A stretch of 64,000 nucleotides of DNA from Cytobacillus sp. S13-E01 (GTDB taxonomy: Bacteria > Bacillota > Bacilli > Bacillales > Bacillaceae_L), in the NCBI RefSeq assembly GCF_029193815.1, contig NZ_JARFVC010000004.1, forward strand, positions 124,001-188,000, given 5' to 3'. Below, piece after piece: positions 9,228 through 18,908 of the stretch. The notes under the pieces were generated by a model. The model saw only the letters and a list, made by a program, of their open reading frames with translations, was not told where the DNA came from and searched no databases. Each line of letters opens with the position of its first letter. Positions within the stretch are counted from its first letter, which is position 1. A program made the translations under genes and the position numbers.

Positions 9228-10127
9228 TTATTTTTGAACCGGATAGGCTTGCCATTTAGATAAATCGGGATTTTCCTTTGTGACTAGTGTGCTAGGGAAA
9301 ATAAATGTCCAAGGTTTACTAGTGTTAGGGTTCACCTGGAAATTATCTAATTTAAATCCGCCTTTAGCAATAATTTCGCCGTTTGCATCCTCAATTTGTA
9401 ATGGAATCTGTTCAAGTTTAATACCTTTATCATTTCCATTTCTAATTAAAACTGTAACATGGAGGTCGTTATTATCGACTTGTTTAATTTGCAGACCTAA
9501 GAAATTTATTTCTCCAGATTTGGGTGGTTCAAGTTTTTCTACCATTTCTTTTAGTTTTAGCTTTTCTTCTTCTGCTAAGCTTTTCTCCCAGCTTTCTTCT
9601 AAATCTAATTCATGTGTTGTTTTAGATTTAAGTTCAAACGCTAGTTTCCATCCTTTATCTGGAAAATTATTTATGAATAACGAAGTCTTTTCAAACACAA
9701 AGTGCCATGGACGGTTACTTTTTGCAGGGATTTCACCTAAAACTGACAGGTCAAATTCTTTTTTTGCAAGCTTTTCGTTATTTGTCCCTATTAATAAAAG
9801 AGTAGTAGACTCCATTTTAATTGGTTTTGCTAAGCTATTTCTTATAAATGCTGTAACAACTAGGTTATCGTTATCCTTGTTTACTTCAACTCCAGCTATG
9901 GAGATTTGATTAGGTTTTAGTGGTTGAAGTTCATTACTTAAATATCGGTACACATATTGTTGTTCAGTAGAGATAGTCCAAGTAGGGTGCAGGGATAGTG
10001 TTGTCTCTACTTCAGCTTCAACTGTATTTTCTTCTTGTTCATTAAGTAATTCTTGTGAAGATATTGTACTGTCTTCACCTGTTTTATTTATCTTTGCATT
10101 TTTATTTTTATTAAAGAATGAAAGCAT
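9228..10127 (-). CDS. slaP: accessory Sec system S-layer assembly protein (SlaP-like)
   Basis: The 299-aa protein has no signal peptide or membrane segment. It begins with a short polar region (about 1-45) and then carries two related modules of about 110 aa (about 80-170 and 200-295). Each contains an IxxxGxxV...LxVTxxIRN core and ends in a PW.F.F motif (NRPWHFVF, SKPWTFIF), which marks the SLAP domain. In B. anthracis SlaP is encoded beside SecA2 and both are needed for efficient S-layer protein secretion; here it is also the next gene downstream of secA2 on the same strand (124 bp gap). Its own terminator follows. A cytoplasmic S-layer assembly role is inferred from family and neighbourhood. 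Confidence 0.85.
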   Translation of the reverse strand: MLSFFNKNKNAKINKTGEDSTISSQELLNEQEENTVEAEVETTLSLHPTWTISTEQQYVYRYLSNELQPLKPNQISIAGVEVNKDNDNLVVTAFIRNSLAKPIKMESTTLLLIGTNNEKLAKKEFDLSVLGEIPAKSNRPWHFVFEKTSLFINNFPDKGWKLAFELKSKTTHELDLEESWEKSLAEEEKLKLKEMVEKLEPPKSGEINFLGLQIKQVDNNDLHVTVLIRNGNDKGIKLEQIPLQIEDANGEIIAKGGFKLDNFQVNPNTSKPWTFIFPSTLVTKENPDLSKWQAYPVQK

Positions 10128-10251
10128 TAAAATTTCCCCTTTTTTAGCAAGTCTACATTGATTGTGATTCGACTTTATTTAAAATCAATCGACTATATAA
10201 AACGATAATCTTTAGTGGGACGAATAAACACACAGCTACTAGAAGTAATAA

Positions 10252-12612
10252 CTATTGAATTTCATCTTGCATAAGTTGTCTTATGATACGTGTAAATTGA
10301 ATACTAATTTCTTTTTCTATGTTTTTGTGTGTATTTGAAAATAGCTCTAACCCTTCTTTTTGATACAAACGCATAGGGTCTTCTTGCTGATAGTGACGCA
10401 TTCCTATGCCTTCTTTAAGGCGAGTCATATTTTCTAGGTGCTTGACCCAATTTATATCAATTGCCATTGGAATAATCTGTTTTAAAATCTTGTGTAAACT
10501 TTCATTGTTTTGGTAAGTAGAAACGCCCTCAATATAATTATACAGTGCTTCCTCAACAACTTTTTCGATATCTTTTCTATCAGTTATCTCACCAAATGAA
10601 AGGGTAGATTTTCCAGTAATGACTTGTAAATCATTTGCAAGTTCGTTTAGATTCCATTCTTCAGGTAACATATCTTCGTCGCAATATCTATCGATTAAAT
10701 CATATGCAGTAGTCCTAATCATAGGAACTACAACCGAAATTAGGTCTTTTTCTTCTAAAGCTTTATTTCTAATATGATAGATAACATTACGCTGCTCATT
10801 TATGACATCATCAAGCTTTAGATTATATTCACGCATTGAAAAGTAAGAGCCTTCTACAATGCGTTGAACTCTGTCAACAAACTCATGGATATTTCTATTT
10901 TGAATTTGGCCCAAATCATCGGATTTAGCTGTTGGTTTAAGCTTTTCAAGTTCTTCTTTTGCGAAACGTCGGAACATATCATCTTCAAGGGAAATAATAA
11001 ACTGACTCGATCCAGGGTCGCCTTGTCGTCCTGCACGCCCTTTTAACTGATTGTCGACCCGTCTGCTTTCATGGCGTTCCGTTCCAATAACATGTAGTCC
11101 ACCAAGGTCTGCTACCCCTTCTCCCAGTAGAATATCCGTACCACGTCCAGCCATATTTGTAGCAATCGTGATATGTCCTTGTTGTCCAGCTAAAGAAATT
11201 AAGCGAACCTCCTGCTCTACACTTTTTGCATTTAATATCTCATAAGGTAGTTTTTCTTTAGCCAAATACTCAGCTACTTTTTCTGACTGAAGAATGGATG
11301 TTGTACCAATCAAGACAGGTTGACCCTTGGCATGTCGTTCTTTTACGTCTTTTACAACAGCCATGTATTTCTCTTGTTTTGTGGTATATATTTTGTCAGA
11401 CATATCAGTACGTATTACTGGTTTGTTTGTTGGTATTTGCACGACATCCATCCCATAAACGTGTTGAAATTCTTTTTCTTCTGTTTTAGCTGTACCAGTC
11501 ATTCCGGATAAAAAAGGATACATTCTAAAATAGTTTTGTATAGTAATGGAAGCTTGCGTTTTATTTTCATCGGTTATAGCTAGTCCTTCTTTAGCTTCGA
11601 TTGCCTGGTGAAGACCATCACTCAGGGTCCGTCCTTCCATAATACGCCCGGTAAACATATCTACAAGCTTGATTGCATCTTCATTTACAATATAATCGAC
11701 ATCACGTTCGAACATAACGCGTGCTCTTAGTGCTTGGATCATATAATGATACAATGTTTGATGTTCTAATTCATAAAGGTTATCGACACCAAATGCTTTT
11801 TCAACTTTCTCAATACCTTCATCAGTTAAGCTGGTGGCTTTTGTCTCTTCATCAAAGGTGTAATCTACATCTAGTTTAAATTTTTTAGCTAATTGAGCAC
11901 CAATGTAGTGAAGATCTGAGTTAGATTGCATTTTTCCTGCTATAATAAGCGGAGTTTTTGCTTCATCTACTAAAACACTATCTACCTCATCTATGATCGC
12001 AAAATGGTATGGCCGTTGCACACGTTGAGCAGTATCTGTAACCATATTATCACGTAAATAATCGAAGCCGAATTCAGTACCAATTCCATATGTAATGTCG
12101 GCTTCGTATGCGGCTTGCTTCTCTACCGGAGAAATCATTGGAATGTTGAGTCCAACTGTTAGCCCTAGAAACTCATGGATTTTTCCTATCATGTCTTTAT
12201 CACGTTTTGCAAGATAATCGTTTACTGTGATAACATGTACTCCTTTACCTTCTAAAGCACGTAGATAACTTGGTAAGGACGCAACCAGAGTCTTGCCTTC
12301 ACCTGTAGGCATTTCAGCAATATTACCTTCGGTTAAAACAAGCCCTCCAATTAACTGTACATCAAAATGACGCATACCAAGAACTCTTTTAGAAGCCTCA
12401 CGTACAACTGCAAAGGCTTCGCTTCTAATATCTTTAGCAGTTTTTCCATTCGCCAGTTGTTCTTTCAAATATGGTGTCTTTGCCTTTAGCTCATCATCTG
12501 TTAATTTTGCAATACTATCCTCAAGTTGATTTATTTGATCCACAATTTTTTGGTATTTTTTTATGCGACGTTGGTTTGTGTCGCCGAAAGTCTTTTTAAT
12601 AATCGATAGCAT
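10252..12612 (-). CDS. secA2: accessory preprotein translocase ATPase SecA2
   Basis: The 786-aa SecA-family ATPase has Walker A GEGKT in EMPTGEGKTLV (about residue 103), DEVDSVLVDEA as DEAD-type Walker B, the [11 protein letters not shown] motif and the GRAGRQGDPG helicase motif VI region. It is about 50 residues shorter than the housekeeping SecA at 43698-46208. It ends at QLMQDEIQ and so lacks the C-terminal linker and the zinc-binding SEC-C tail that SecA keeps. This is the usual SecA2 form. With slaP directly downstream and SLH proteins nearby it should export a subset of surface proteins through SecYEG. The start ATG is preceded by GGAGCG. Confidence 0.93.
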   Translation of the reverse strand: MLSIIKKTFGDTNQRRIKKYQKIVDQINQLEDSIAKLTDDELKAKTPYLKEQLANGKTAKDIRSEAFAVVREASKRVLGMRHFDVQLIGGLVLTEGNIAEMPTGEGKTLVASLPSYLRALEGKGVHVITVNDYLAKRDKDMIGKIHEFLGLTVGLNIPMISPVEKQAAYEADITYGIGTEFGFDYLRDNMVTDTAQRVQRPYHFAIIDEVDSVLVDEAKTPLIIAGKMQSNSDLHYIGAQLAKKFKLDVDYTFDEETKATSLTDEGIEKVEKAFGVDNLYELEHQTLYHYMIQALRARVMFERDVDYIVNEDAIKLVDMFTGRIMEGRTLSDGLHQAIEAKEGLAITDENKTQASITIQNYFRMYPFLSGMTGTAKTEEKEFQHVYGMDVVQIPTNKPVIRTDMSDKIYTTKQEKYMAVVKDVKERHAKGQPVLIGTTSILQSEKVAEYLAKEKLPYEILNAKSVEQEVRLISLAGQQGHITIATNMAGRGTDILLGEGVADLGGLHVIGTERHESRRVDNQLKGRAGRQGDPGSSQFIISLEDDMFRRFAKEELEKLKPTAKSDDLGQIQNRNIHEFVDRVQRIVEGSYFSMREYNLKLDDVINEQRNVIYHIRNKALEEKDLISVVVPMIRTTAYDLIDRYCDEDMLPEEWNLNELANDLQVITGKSTLSFGEITDRKDIEKVVEEALYNYIEGVSTYQNNESLHKILKQIIPMAIDINWVKHLENMTRLKEGIGMRHYQQEDPMRLYQKEGLELFSNTHKNIEKEISIQFTRIIRQLMQDEIQ

Positions 12613-12977
12613 ATGTCAATACGCTCCTTAGTTAAAATTCTTCTTTAGTATATCATGTGGCTACTTTTAACGAAATGACAATATTTAGTATGATTGTCTC
12701 TATGAAACTTTTAGAATATATATTACGTCTATAATAAAAGGGTATTTAAGTAAGGGCTTTTTAGGAAGGGAGGTTAGTTGAGTTTATTACTAATATACCA
12801 TTTAACTAGTTACATTATAGTATTTTAAAAAATAATTGTTTCTGAGTTTATATAGATATGCTATAATGCACTGTGGAATCATTCATTAATATTCTTTCCA
12901 AAGTTTACTGAAATTTATTCAAATTTATTGAAGATAATTGATCACAAATGGTTATGATAATATTAAGGAGGGTCTAC
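12613..12977. other. divergent promoter region secA2 / tagO
   Basis: 365 bp of AT-rich sequence without a supported gene. Diverging promoters are expected. No repeat or riboswitch recognised. Confidence 0.5.
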
Positions 12978-14033
12978 ATGCTTTATTTGACCTTGTTGAT
13001 TTGTTTTATTACATCGATATTAGTGACTCCTCTCGTTAAAAAGTTGGCAATTAAAATTGGTGCTACAGATAAACCAAATCAACGTAAAGTACATCAAAAA
13101 GTAATGCCACGTCTCGGGGGTTTAGCGATATACATCAGCTTTGTAGTTGGTTTATTAGTCACCCGTCCAAACGATTCTGATGCACTTCCAATTATTATTG
13201 GAAGCTTGATAATAATTATAACTGGTATTTTAGATGACATGTTTGAACTGTCAGCTAAAATAAAACTAGGTGGCCAGCTTTTAGCTGCATTTGTAGTAGT
13301 TCTAGGTGGAGTACAAGTTGAGTTCATTAATTTACCATTTGGTGGACAACTCGAATTTGGATATTTTAGTATACCTCTAACGATCTTATGGATTGTGGGA
13401 ATTACAAATGCCATTAACCTGATTGATGGATTAGATGGATTGGCAGCTGGAGTATCTTCAATAGCGCTTATTACCATTTCTGGTATGGCTATCTTAAAAG
13501 GTGATGTCTTTGTTGTTACAATGGGACTTATCCTTTTAGGCAGTACCGTAGGGTTTTTAGCCTATAATTTCCACCCAGCAAAAATATTCATGGGTGATAC
13601 GGGAGCATTGTTTTTAGGATACATGATAGCTGTTCTTTCCCTTTTAGGATTTAAAAATATAACAGTTATCTCATTAATTGTTCCTGTGATCATTCTTGGA
13701 GTACCTATTTCCGATACGTTCTTTGCTATTATACGCCGTATCGTAAATAAACAACCATTATCTGCACCAGACAAATCTCATTTACATCACTGTTTGTTGA
13801 ATTTAGGTTATAGTCACCGTCAAACGGTATTAATGATTTATGGAATGAGTGCCATATTTGGTTTAGCAGCAATCATATTCACACTAACAACAATGTGGGG
13901 ATCGCTCCTTGTTATAACAATATTATTGTTAGCAGTAGAATTAATTGTAGAGAAGATTGGGTTGGTTGATAAAAATTATCGTCCAATATTAAAAATGTTT
14001 AGCCCAAGAAGATATGTAAATGTAAAAAAATAA
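12978..14033 (+). CDS. tagO: undecaprenyl-phosphate GlcNAc-1-phosphate transferase TagO
   Basis: This 351-aa polytopic membrane protein (about 10-11 hydrophobic segments) belongs to the MraY/WecA family. Family landmarks: PNQRKVHQKVMPRLGG near the N-terminus, DD in GILDDMFEL, NLIDGLDGLAAG, FMGDTGALFLGY, and the basic histidine-rich SHLHHCLL loop. It transfers GlcNAc-1-P to undecaprenyl phosphate, the first step of wall teichoic acid and related secondary polymers. The ATG at 12978 follows AGGAGGG with good spacing; an in-frame ATG 30 nt upstream has no SD. The gene is followed by a strong terminator and convergent with the LCP ligase gene, as in B. subtilis gene content. Confidence 0.93.
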   Translation: MLYLTLLICFITSILVTPLVKKLAIKIGATDKPNQRKVHQKVMPRLGGLAIYISFVVGLLVTRPNDSDALPIIIGSLIIIITGILDDMFELSAKIKLGGQLLAAFVVVLGGVQVEFINLPFGGQLEFGYFSIPLTILWIVGITNAINLIDGLDGLAAGVSSIALITISGMAILKGDVFVVTMGLILLGSTVGFLAYNFHPAKIFMGDTGALFLGYMIAVLSLLGFKNITVISLIVPVIILGVPISDTFFAIIRRIVNKQPLSAPDKSHLHHCLLNLGYSHRQTVLMIYGMSAIFGLAAIIFTLTTMWGSLLVITILLLAVELIVEKIGLVDKNYRPILKMFSPRRYVNVKK

Positions 14034-14036
14034 TGA

Positions 14037-14075
14037 TATAAACCAGACAGAACTGTTATCTGTCTGGTTTTTTTG
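14037..14075 (+). terminator. terminator of tagO
   Basis: AACCAGACAG and CTGTCTGGTT arms followed by TTTTTTG. Confidence 0.9.
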
Positions 14076-14085
14076 TCCCTCAAAA

Positions 14086-14126
14086 AAAAGCAAGTCGCAC
14101 ATCAAATGATGAACGACTTGCTTTTA
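14086..14126 (-). terminator. terminator of LCP gene
   Basis: AAAGCAAGTCG and CGACTTGCTTT arms; on the minus strand the T-run is the reverse of the A-run at 14083-14090. Confidence 0.85.
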
Positions 14127-14145
14127 AAGTTAGTTGTTATCTTTT

Positions 14146-15156
14146 TTAAGGATTATCCGTAGCGTAGGTATTACTATCATCGCTTACACTTTGAGAATTT
14201 AAAGATAAATGATTTTTAAAGGTTTGTTTTATTTCCTCTAATGAAGCTTCATCGATTTTGTAGTAGTACACCCGGTTCATATAGTCGTCTTCACCTTTTA
14301 AATCCATGGATTGTATATTAAGGCTAGTTCCGGACACGTAACCCAAAAATGATTTCATTTCATCAAATGACAGGTTTGTCTTCATGTTATCACCTAGTGC
14401 ATCAATAACATCACCATATTTTCCAATCGAGCCAACCGTTGTGCCTTTTTTTACAATCGCTTTAAGAATTTCTTGTTGACGCTTGCCTCGTTCTAAATCA
14501 CTATCATATTTTCTTGTGCGTGCAAGAGCAAGTGCTTGCTCACCTGTTAACTCTTGTTGGCCTTTAGGGATAAAAATGGCATTGTTCCTATCTTCGGCAT
14601 CTTTTTCAGATATATTAAATGGTACATCATACTCTATCCCACCTAAAGCATCAACAACATCAATAAAAGCGTAAAAGTTCATTTTTACATAATAGTCAAC
14701 ATCGATTTCAAAAAGATTTTCTACTGTCTCTAGAGTACCCTTTACACCGTCATATGCATGAGCATGAGTGATTTTGTCATAGGTATCGCGAAGTGGCTGA
14801 TAAACATATGAATCACGAGGTATGCTAGTCATCTTTATTGATTTATCTTTTTCATTAAATGTAGCTAAAACAAGTGCATCTGTACGGGCAGATTCATTAT
14901 AATTTCGCGAACTGCTGTCGTCTACCCCCATAAATAAAATAGAGATATTCTCATTTTTGGGGTTAGGCTTTATTTTTTCAGGCCTAATCTCCTCATAGGA
15001 TTCCTCAACTTTTGACTCTGCTTTTTCCAGTAGCAATGTTGCATATGTTGCCCCACTTATTAAAATGATTAAAAAGGGTAGCAATATCCAAGTCATGATT
15101 CTTCTCCGACTTTTCTTTTTTCGTTGTACTTTATGATAGCGTCTATTGTTAGACAT
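14146..15156 (-). CDS. tagV: LytR-CpsA-Psr family wall polymer ligase (TagV/YvhJ-like)
   Basis: The 336-aa protein has a short basic cytoplasmic head (RRKKSRRR region), one membrane anchor at about 20-42 and an extracellular LCP domain at about 70-300. LCP hallmarks include ILFMGVDDSSSRNYNESARTD, MTSIPRDSYVY (the Arg-Asp that binds the polyprenyl pyrophosphate head), GGIEYDVP, and the LARTRKYDSDLERGKRQQ segment. LCP enzymes transfer teichoic acid from the undecaprenyl carrier onto peptidoglycan. Its position between tagO and yvyE matches B. subtilis yvhJ (tagV), the basis for the symbol; TagT/TagU cannot be excluded by sequence alone. SD AAAGGAG precedes the start. Confidence 0.88.
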   Translation of the reverse strand: MSNNRRYHKVQRKKKSRRRIMTWILLPFLIILISGATYATLLLEKAESKVEESYEEIRPEKIKPNPKNENISILFMGVDDSSSRNYNESARTDALVLATFNEKDKSIKMTSIPRDSYVYQPLRDTYDKITHAHAYDGVKGTLETVENLFEIDVDYYVKMNFYAFIDVVDALGGIEYDVPFNISEKDAEDRNNAIFIPKGQQELTGEQALALARTRKYDSDLERGKRQQEILKAIVKKGTTVGSIGKYGDVIDALGDNMKTNLSFDEMKSFLGYVSGTSLNIQSMDLKGEDDYMNRVYYYKIDEASLEEIKQTFKNHLSLNSQSVSDDSNTYATDNP

Positions 15157-15303
15157 TGAATTTCTCCTTTATAAGAAAAGTTTTTAGACAAGTTTCTTCA
15201 AAAATCTACATCAAACTCCATTTTACCACGTTATTAAAATTCGTAAATGGAAATTTTTAAAGGAATGTATAATTTTTCAACTTGAGTGGAATACTAGTAA
15301 TTT

Positions 15304-15939
15304 TTACTCCACATCTTCTTCTAAATATGTGACAATTCCCTCAGAAATATTACCTTTCCCGTTTGTTAATTCTGTCATCCAGTTGATGAGGTTTTGTTTT
15401 TGACCTTCCTCCACATAGGTTTCAACTTCTACATCTTCAAGATAGTTGATGTCTTTTAATTGATAGGTAGATGAGCGCAGTTCATTTTCGACTTTACCTA
15501 GCCATGTATAGTCAATTTTTGTGTGGATTACTCGCATTAATTTTCTTTCAACGATACCTGTTTTATTAAGTCCTTCTGAAGTTGATTTTCCATATGCACG
15601 AATTAATCCACCTGCACCTAATTTTATTCCACCAAAGTAGCGAGTTATGACTACAACCGTGTCTTTTAACTGCTTTTTTTTCAAAACCTCAAGAATTGGC
15701 ACACCAGCGGTCCCACTCGGTTCTCCGTCATCATTTGCTTTTTGAATCTGATCACTTTCACCAATCAAATAGGCAGAGCAATTATGTGTAGCATTCGAAT
15801 TAAGTTTCTTGATCTCCTGGATGAAGGCTTGAGCTTCTTCCTCGGTTGTTGCGCGATTAACGTATGCAATAAATCGTGATTTTTGTATAACAATTTCATG
15901 TTCCCCATAGCCTTTTACTGTATAATAGTGAGTAAGCAT
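15304..15939 (-). CDS. yvyE: YvyE/YigZ (IMPACT) family protein
   Basis: 211 aa, cytosolic. The N-terminal UPF0029/IMPACT domain (about 1-125) shows KSRFIAYVNRA, the DDGEPSGTAG signature and YFGGIKLGAGGLIRAYG. A second ferredoxin-like DUF1949 domain follows (about 140-200). IMPACT/YigZ relatives are linked to translation control in other organisms, but the molecular role of YvyE in Bacillus is not settled. The gene is divergent from degS with about 180 bp between the starts, the same placement as in B. subtilis. SD GGAGGTGTAC lies upstream of the ATG. Confidence 0.92.
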   Translation of the reverse strand: MLTHYYTVKGYGEHEIVIQKSRFIAYVNRATTEEEAQAFIQEIKKLNSNATHNCSAYLIGESDQIQKANDDGEPSGTAGVPILEVLKKKQLKDTVVVITRYFGGIKLGAGGLIRAYGKSTSEGLNKTGIVERKLMRVIHTKIDYTWLGKVENELRSSTYQLKDINYLEDVEVETYVEEGQKQNLINWMTELTNGKGNISEGIVTYLEEDVE

Positions 15940-16118
15940 GATGGGTACACCTCCTATATAGTACGAGTTTGCTACCCTTTTATAAATGCAAAAATTGTCG
16001 TATTGTTTTATTATAGAACGACAAATTTTTTACATCAATTATTAAGTAACTTTATAGAATAATCTTAATTGACAAGTGAACGCTTTTTCCTAAAAAAGTC
16101 AGAGTGGAGGTGGGGTAC

Positions 16119-17261
16119 TTGTCCACCAAAAAAATCGATAGCCAGATGTTAGACAAGATATTAGAGAAAATGGTAACAACCGTTGATCATAGTAAAGGTG
16201 AAATTTTTAAAATTGGCGAAGAAACTCGGAAACAATATACCAGTTTAACGGAAGAATTGAAGGATATTAAAGAAAAGGTTCTGAATGTTATTAATGAAGG
16301 GGACAAGCTCGAAGTATATGCAAGATTCGCTAGAAATCGTTTATCTGAGGTTAGTGGTGACTTTAATAAGTTTTCTGAAATTGAAATTCGTGATGCCTAT
16401 GAAAAAGCACATAAATTACAGATGGATTTAACAATTATTAGGGAAAAAGAAAAGCAGCTCCGTGAACGACGAGATGAACTTGAACGAAGATTACTGGGCC
16501 TACAGGAAACAATTCAACGTGCTGAACATCTTGTCGGGCAAATTAGTGTTGTGTTAAATTACCTTACAAGTGATATGCGCCAGGTCGGTGAAATGCTTGA
16601 GGATGCGAAACAAAAACAAGATTTTGGCTTTCGAATTATTGAGGCTCAAGAAGAAGAACGACGCCGTCTCTCACGTGAAATCCATGACGGCCCAGCACAA
16701 ATGCTTGCAAATGTGATGATGAGATCGCAATTGATCGACCGTGTATTTCGCGAAAAGGGTAATGAAGATGGGTTTAAGGAAATTAGAGACCTTCGGAAAA
16801 TGGTTCATTCTGCCTTATACGAGGTCCGAAGAATCATTTATGACTTAAGACCAATGGCTTTAGATGATCTAGGTTTAATTCCGACCCTCAAAAAATACCT
16901 ATCAACAATCGAAGAATATAATGGTGAAACTAAAATTTCATTTGCTAATATAGGACCCGAAAAAAGGCTCCCAACTAAATTTGAAGTTGCTTTATTTCGC
17001 TTAGTTCAAGAGGCTGTAAGCAATTCACTTAAGCATTCAGGCGCAAGCCACATCCAAGTTAAATTAGAAATAGGAAGGGGCCACGTTACTGTTGTCATTA
17101 AGGACAATGGTAAGGGGTTTGATCCTTCTGTTAAACCGCAACAATCCTTTGGAATCATTGGCATGAAAGAACGGGTTGAATTGCTAGAAGGAGAAATCAC
17201 TATAGATTCAAAAAAAGGTGCAGGAGCTATAGTTATGATACAAGTCCCATTAAATCAGTAA
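16119..17261 (+). CDS. degS: sensor histidine kinase DegS
   Basis: The 380-aa cytoplasmic kinase has an N-terminal sensory coiled coil (about 1-170), a HisKA_3 dimerisation box with phospho-acceptor His189 in SREIHDGPAQM, and a HATPase_c domain (about 280-380; EAVSNSLKHS N-box, DNGKGFD, GIIGMKERV). I place the start at the TTG at 16119: GGAGG lies 7 nt upstream, and this numbering puts the active His at 189, the position known for B. subtilis DegS. The GTG at 16104 overlaps the ribosome binding site. DegS phosphorylates DegU, which controls exoenzymes, motility, biofilm and competence. degU follows after 79 bp, presumably co-transcribed. Confidence 0.95.
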   Translation: MSTKKIDSQMLDKILEKMVTTVDHSKGEIFKIGEETRKQYTSLTEELKDIKEKVLNVINEGDKLEVYARFARNRLSEVSGDFNKFSEIEIRDAYEKAHKLQMDLTIIREKEKQLRERRDELERRLLGLQETIQRAEHLVGQISVVLNYLTSDMRQVGEMLEDAKQKQDFGFRIIEAQEEERRRLSREIHDGPAQMLANVMMRSQLIDRVFREKGNEDGFKEIRDLRKMVHSALYEVRRIIYDLRPMALDDLGLIPTLKKYLSTIEEYNGETKISFANIGPEKRLPTKFEVALFRLVQEAVSNSLKHSGASHIQVKLEIGRGHVTVVIKDNGKGFDPSVKPQQSFGIIGMKERVELLEGEITIDSKKGAGAIVMIQVPLNQ

Positions 17262-17340
17262 AAATTGGAATTAAAACAATACAAAAGACTTATTGACGAG
17301 TTTTCTGGCAGTTGTCAGAATGAAAAGGGGAGGCGTAAGC

Positions 17341-18024
17341 ATGAAGACTAGCATTGTAATTATTGATGATCACCAATTATTCCGTGAAGGAGTAAAACGT
17401 ATTCTAGATTTTGAATCTAGCTTTGAGGTAGTTGCTGAAGGTGACGACGGTGATGAAGCGGTAGAACTAGTTCAAGCAAACAATCCAGATGTTGTTATCA
17501 TGGACATTAATATGCCAAATATTAATGGAGTTGAAGCAACAAGACAGTTGATTGAAGCAAATCCAAAGACAAAAGTAATTATCTTATCCATACATGATGA
17601 TGAAAGCTACGTAACTCATGCACTAAAATCAGGTGCAAATGGTTACCTATTAAAAGAAATGGATGCAGATTCACTAGTAGAAGCAGTCAAAGTTGTAGCT
17701 GATGGAGGTTCTTATTTACATCCAAAAGTTACGCACAACCTAGTTAAAGAATTCCGTAGACTATCAGCGGACGGACAAGCAAATGCTGGTGGCTACCAAC
17801 AACTCGAAATTCGCCGACCATTACATATCCTAACACGTCGTGAATGTGAAGTGCTGCAACTCCTCGCAGACGGAAAGAGCAACAGAGGAATCGGTGACGC
17901 ACTGTACATTAGTGAAAAAACAGTTAAAAACCATGTAAGTAACATCCTTCAAAAAATGAACGTAAACGACCGTACCCAAGCCGTCGTTGTCGCAATTAAA
18001 AATGGCTGGGTCGAAGTAAAATAA
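17341..18024 (+). CDS. degU: response regulator DegU
   Basis: The 227-aa NarL/FixJ response regulator carries a receiver domain (about 1-120; acidic pocket IIDDH, phospho-acceptor Asp55 in [16 protein letters not shown] lysine region) and a LuxR-type HTH (about 160-225; [25 protein letters not shown]). The ATG at 17341 follows GGGGAGGCGTAAGC; the longer reading frame from 17293 lacks a ribosome binding site. It forms an operon with degS, and a terminator follows directly. In B. subtilis degV lies just downstream; here about 8 kb of other DNA separates the two. Confidence 0.96.
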   Translation: MKTSIVIIDDHQLFREGVKRILDFESSFEVVAEGDDGDEAVELVQANNPDVVIMDINMPNINGVEATRQLIEANPKTKVIILSIHDDESYVTHALKSGANGYLLKEMDADSLVEAVKVVADGGSYLHPKVTHNLVKEFRRLSADGQANAGGYQQLEIRRPLHILTRRECEVLQLLADGKSNRGIGDALYISEKTVKNHVSNILQKMNVNDRTQAVVVAIKNGWVEVK

Positions 18025-18036
18025 CAAACGCACAAA

Positions 18037-18076
18037 TAAAAAACGAAAGCCCTCGGGTATTTCGTTTTTTATTTAG
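18037..18076 (+). terminator. terminator of degSU
   Basis: AAAAACGAAA and TTTCGTTTTTT arms around an 11-nt centre; T-rich on the 3' side. Confidence 0.85.
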
Positions 18077-18091
18077 TTTGCAGATGAGCGA

Positions 18092-18229
18092 ATTCGACAC
18101 CTTCGAATCCGACATGTTAATTCGAATTCGACATGTTCATAGAAGGTGTCGAAAAGGTAAGGATTCGACATGTTCATAGAAGGTGTCGAAAAGGTAAGGA
18201 TTCGACATGTTCATAGAAGGTGTCGAATT
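18092..18229 (+). repeat. REP-like tandem array upstream of RAYT (37-bp period)
   Basis: Three near-identical units begin at 18127, 18164 and 18201, exactly 37 bp apart. Each is a palindrome (TTCGACA..GTTC, ata, GAAGGTGTCGAA) plus a 10-bp spacer AAGGTAAGGA. A degenerate half-copy (TTCGACACCTTCGAA) precedes them at 18093-18107. They lie between the degU terminator and the transposase gene. Confidence 0.9.
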
Positions 18230-18358
18230 TATGCTTGACATGTTGTGGCAATTCGCTACTATTACATTAGACACCTAGTTTTTCTTTCCGCTCATTCCCC
18301 TTCAGATTCTCTTGTTCATTAATAATAAAATTGCATAAGAAAGGATTAGGAACCAATT
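18230..18358. other. leader of RAYT gene
   Basis: Non-coding. Contains a further half motif (GACATGTTG at 18237-18245) and, close to the ATG, a weak ribosome binding site AAAGGATTAGG. Confidence 0.5.
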
Positions 18359-18904
18359 ATGTCAAGGAATTCAAGAATACTAAAACAAGAACTCTATTAC
18401 CATGTAGTATCTAAAGGAGTAAGGCAAGAGGTTCTTTTTCGAAAACAAGAGGACTATTCCACGTTTCTCTATATAATTGATCAGTTGTACAAGGAAGTCC
18501 CCTATAAAATACCTTCATTTTGTTTGATGAACAATCACTATCACTTAATTCTTCAGACAAGCTCTCTACCCATTTCCAATTTTATGTATCTTTTGAATAG
18601 AAGATACGCCACTTATTTTAATAATAAATACTGCTTTAGTGGACATGTCTTTGAAAAAAGCTATTTTTCTAGCCCCATCTATTCAAGAGAAGGTTTATTA
18701 ACAGTTAGTAAATATATTCACTTAAATCCCCTCAAAGCCAAAATAGTTAAAAAACCCGAGCATTACCCCTGGAGTAGTTACTCGTTTTACAAGAACCATA
18801 CAATAATTCCCCCAATTTATATTAACCTCAATGAGGTTTTGCAGAATTACGATGGAAGTTTGTTAGAAAAAAAGAAAGCATACACTATTTTCGTTGAAGA
18901 ATAG
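18359..18904 (+). CDS. REP-associated tyrosine transposase (RAYT, Y1_Tnp family)
   Basis: The 181-aa protein has the HUH endonuclease motif HYHLIL within CLMNNHYHLILQT, a candidate catalytic Tyr in LLNRRYATYFN, the GHVFEKSYFSSPI segment, and YIHLNPLKAKI...YPWSSY, all characteristic of the TnpA_REP branch of IS200/IS605-like Y1 transposases. These enzymes nick single-stranded REP hairpins and are thought to spread them. The gene is intact and bracketed by palindromic arrays (18092-18229, 18909-18971 and 19397-19770), so these are its likely substrates. There are no full-length insertion sequence ends, consistent with a domesticated single-copy RAYT. It sits between degU and the second flagellar set and interrupts conserved synteny. 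Confidence 0.9.
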   Translation: MSRNSRILKQELYYHVVSKGVRQEVLFRKQEDYSTFLYIIDQLYKEVPYKIPSFCLMNNHYHLILQTSSLPISNFMYLLNRRYATYFNNKYCFSGHVFEKSYFSSPIYSREGLLTVSKYIHLNPLKAKIVKKPEHYPWSSYSFYKNHTIIPPIYINLNEVLQNYDGSLLEKKKAYTIFVEE

Positions 18905-18908
18905 CATT

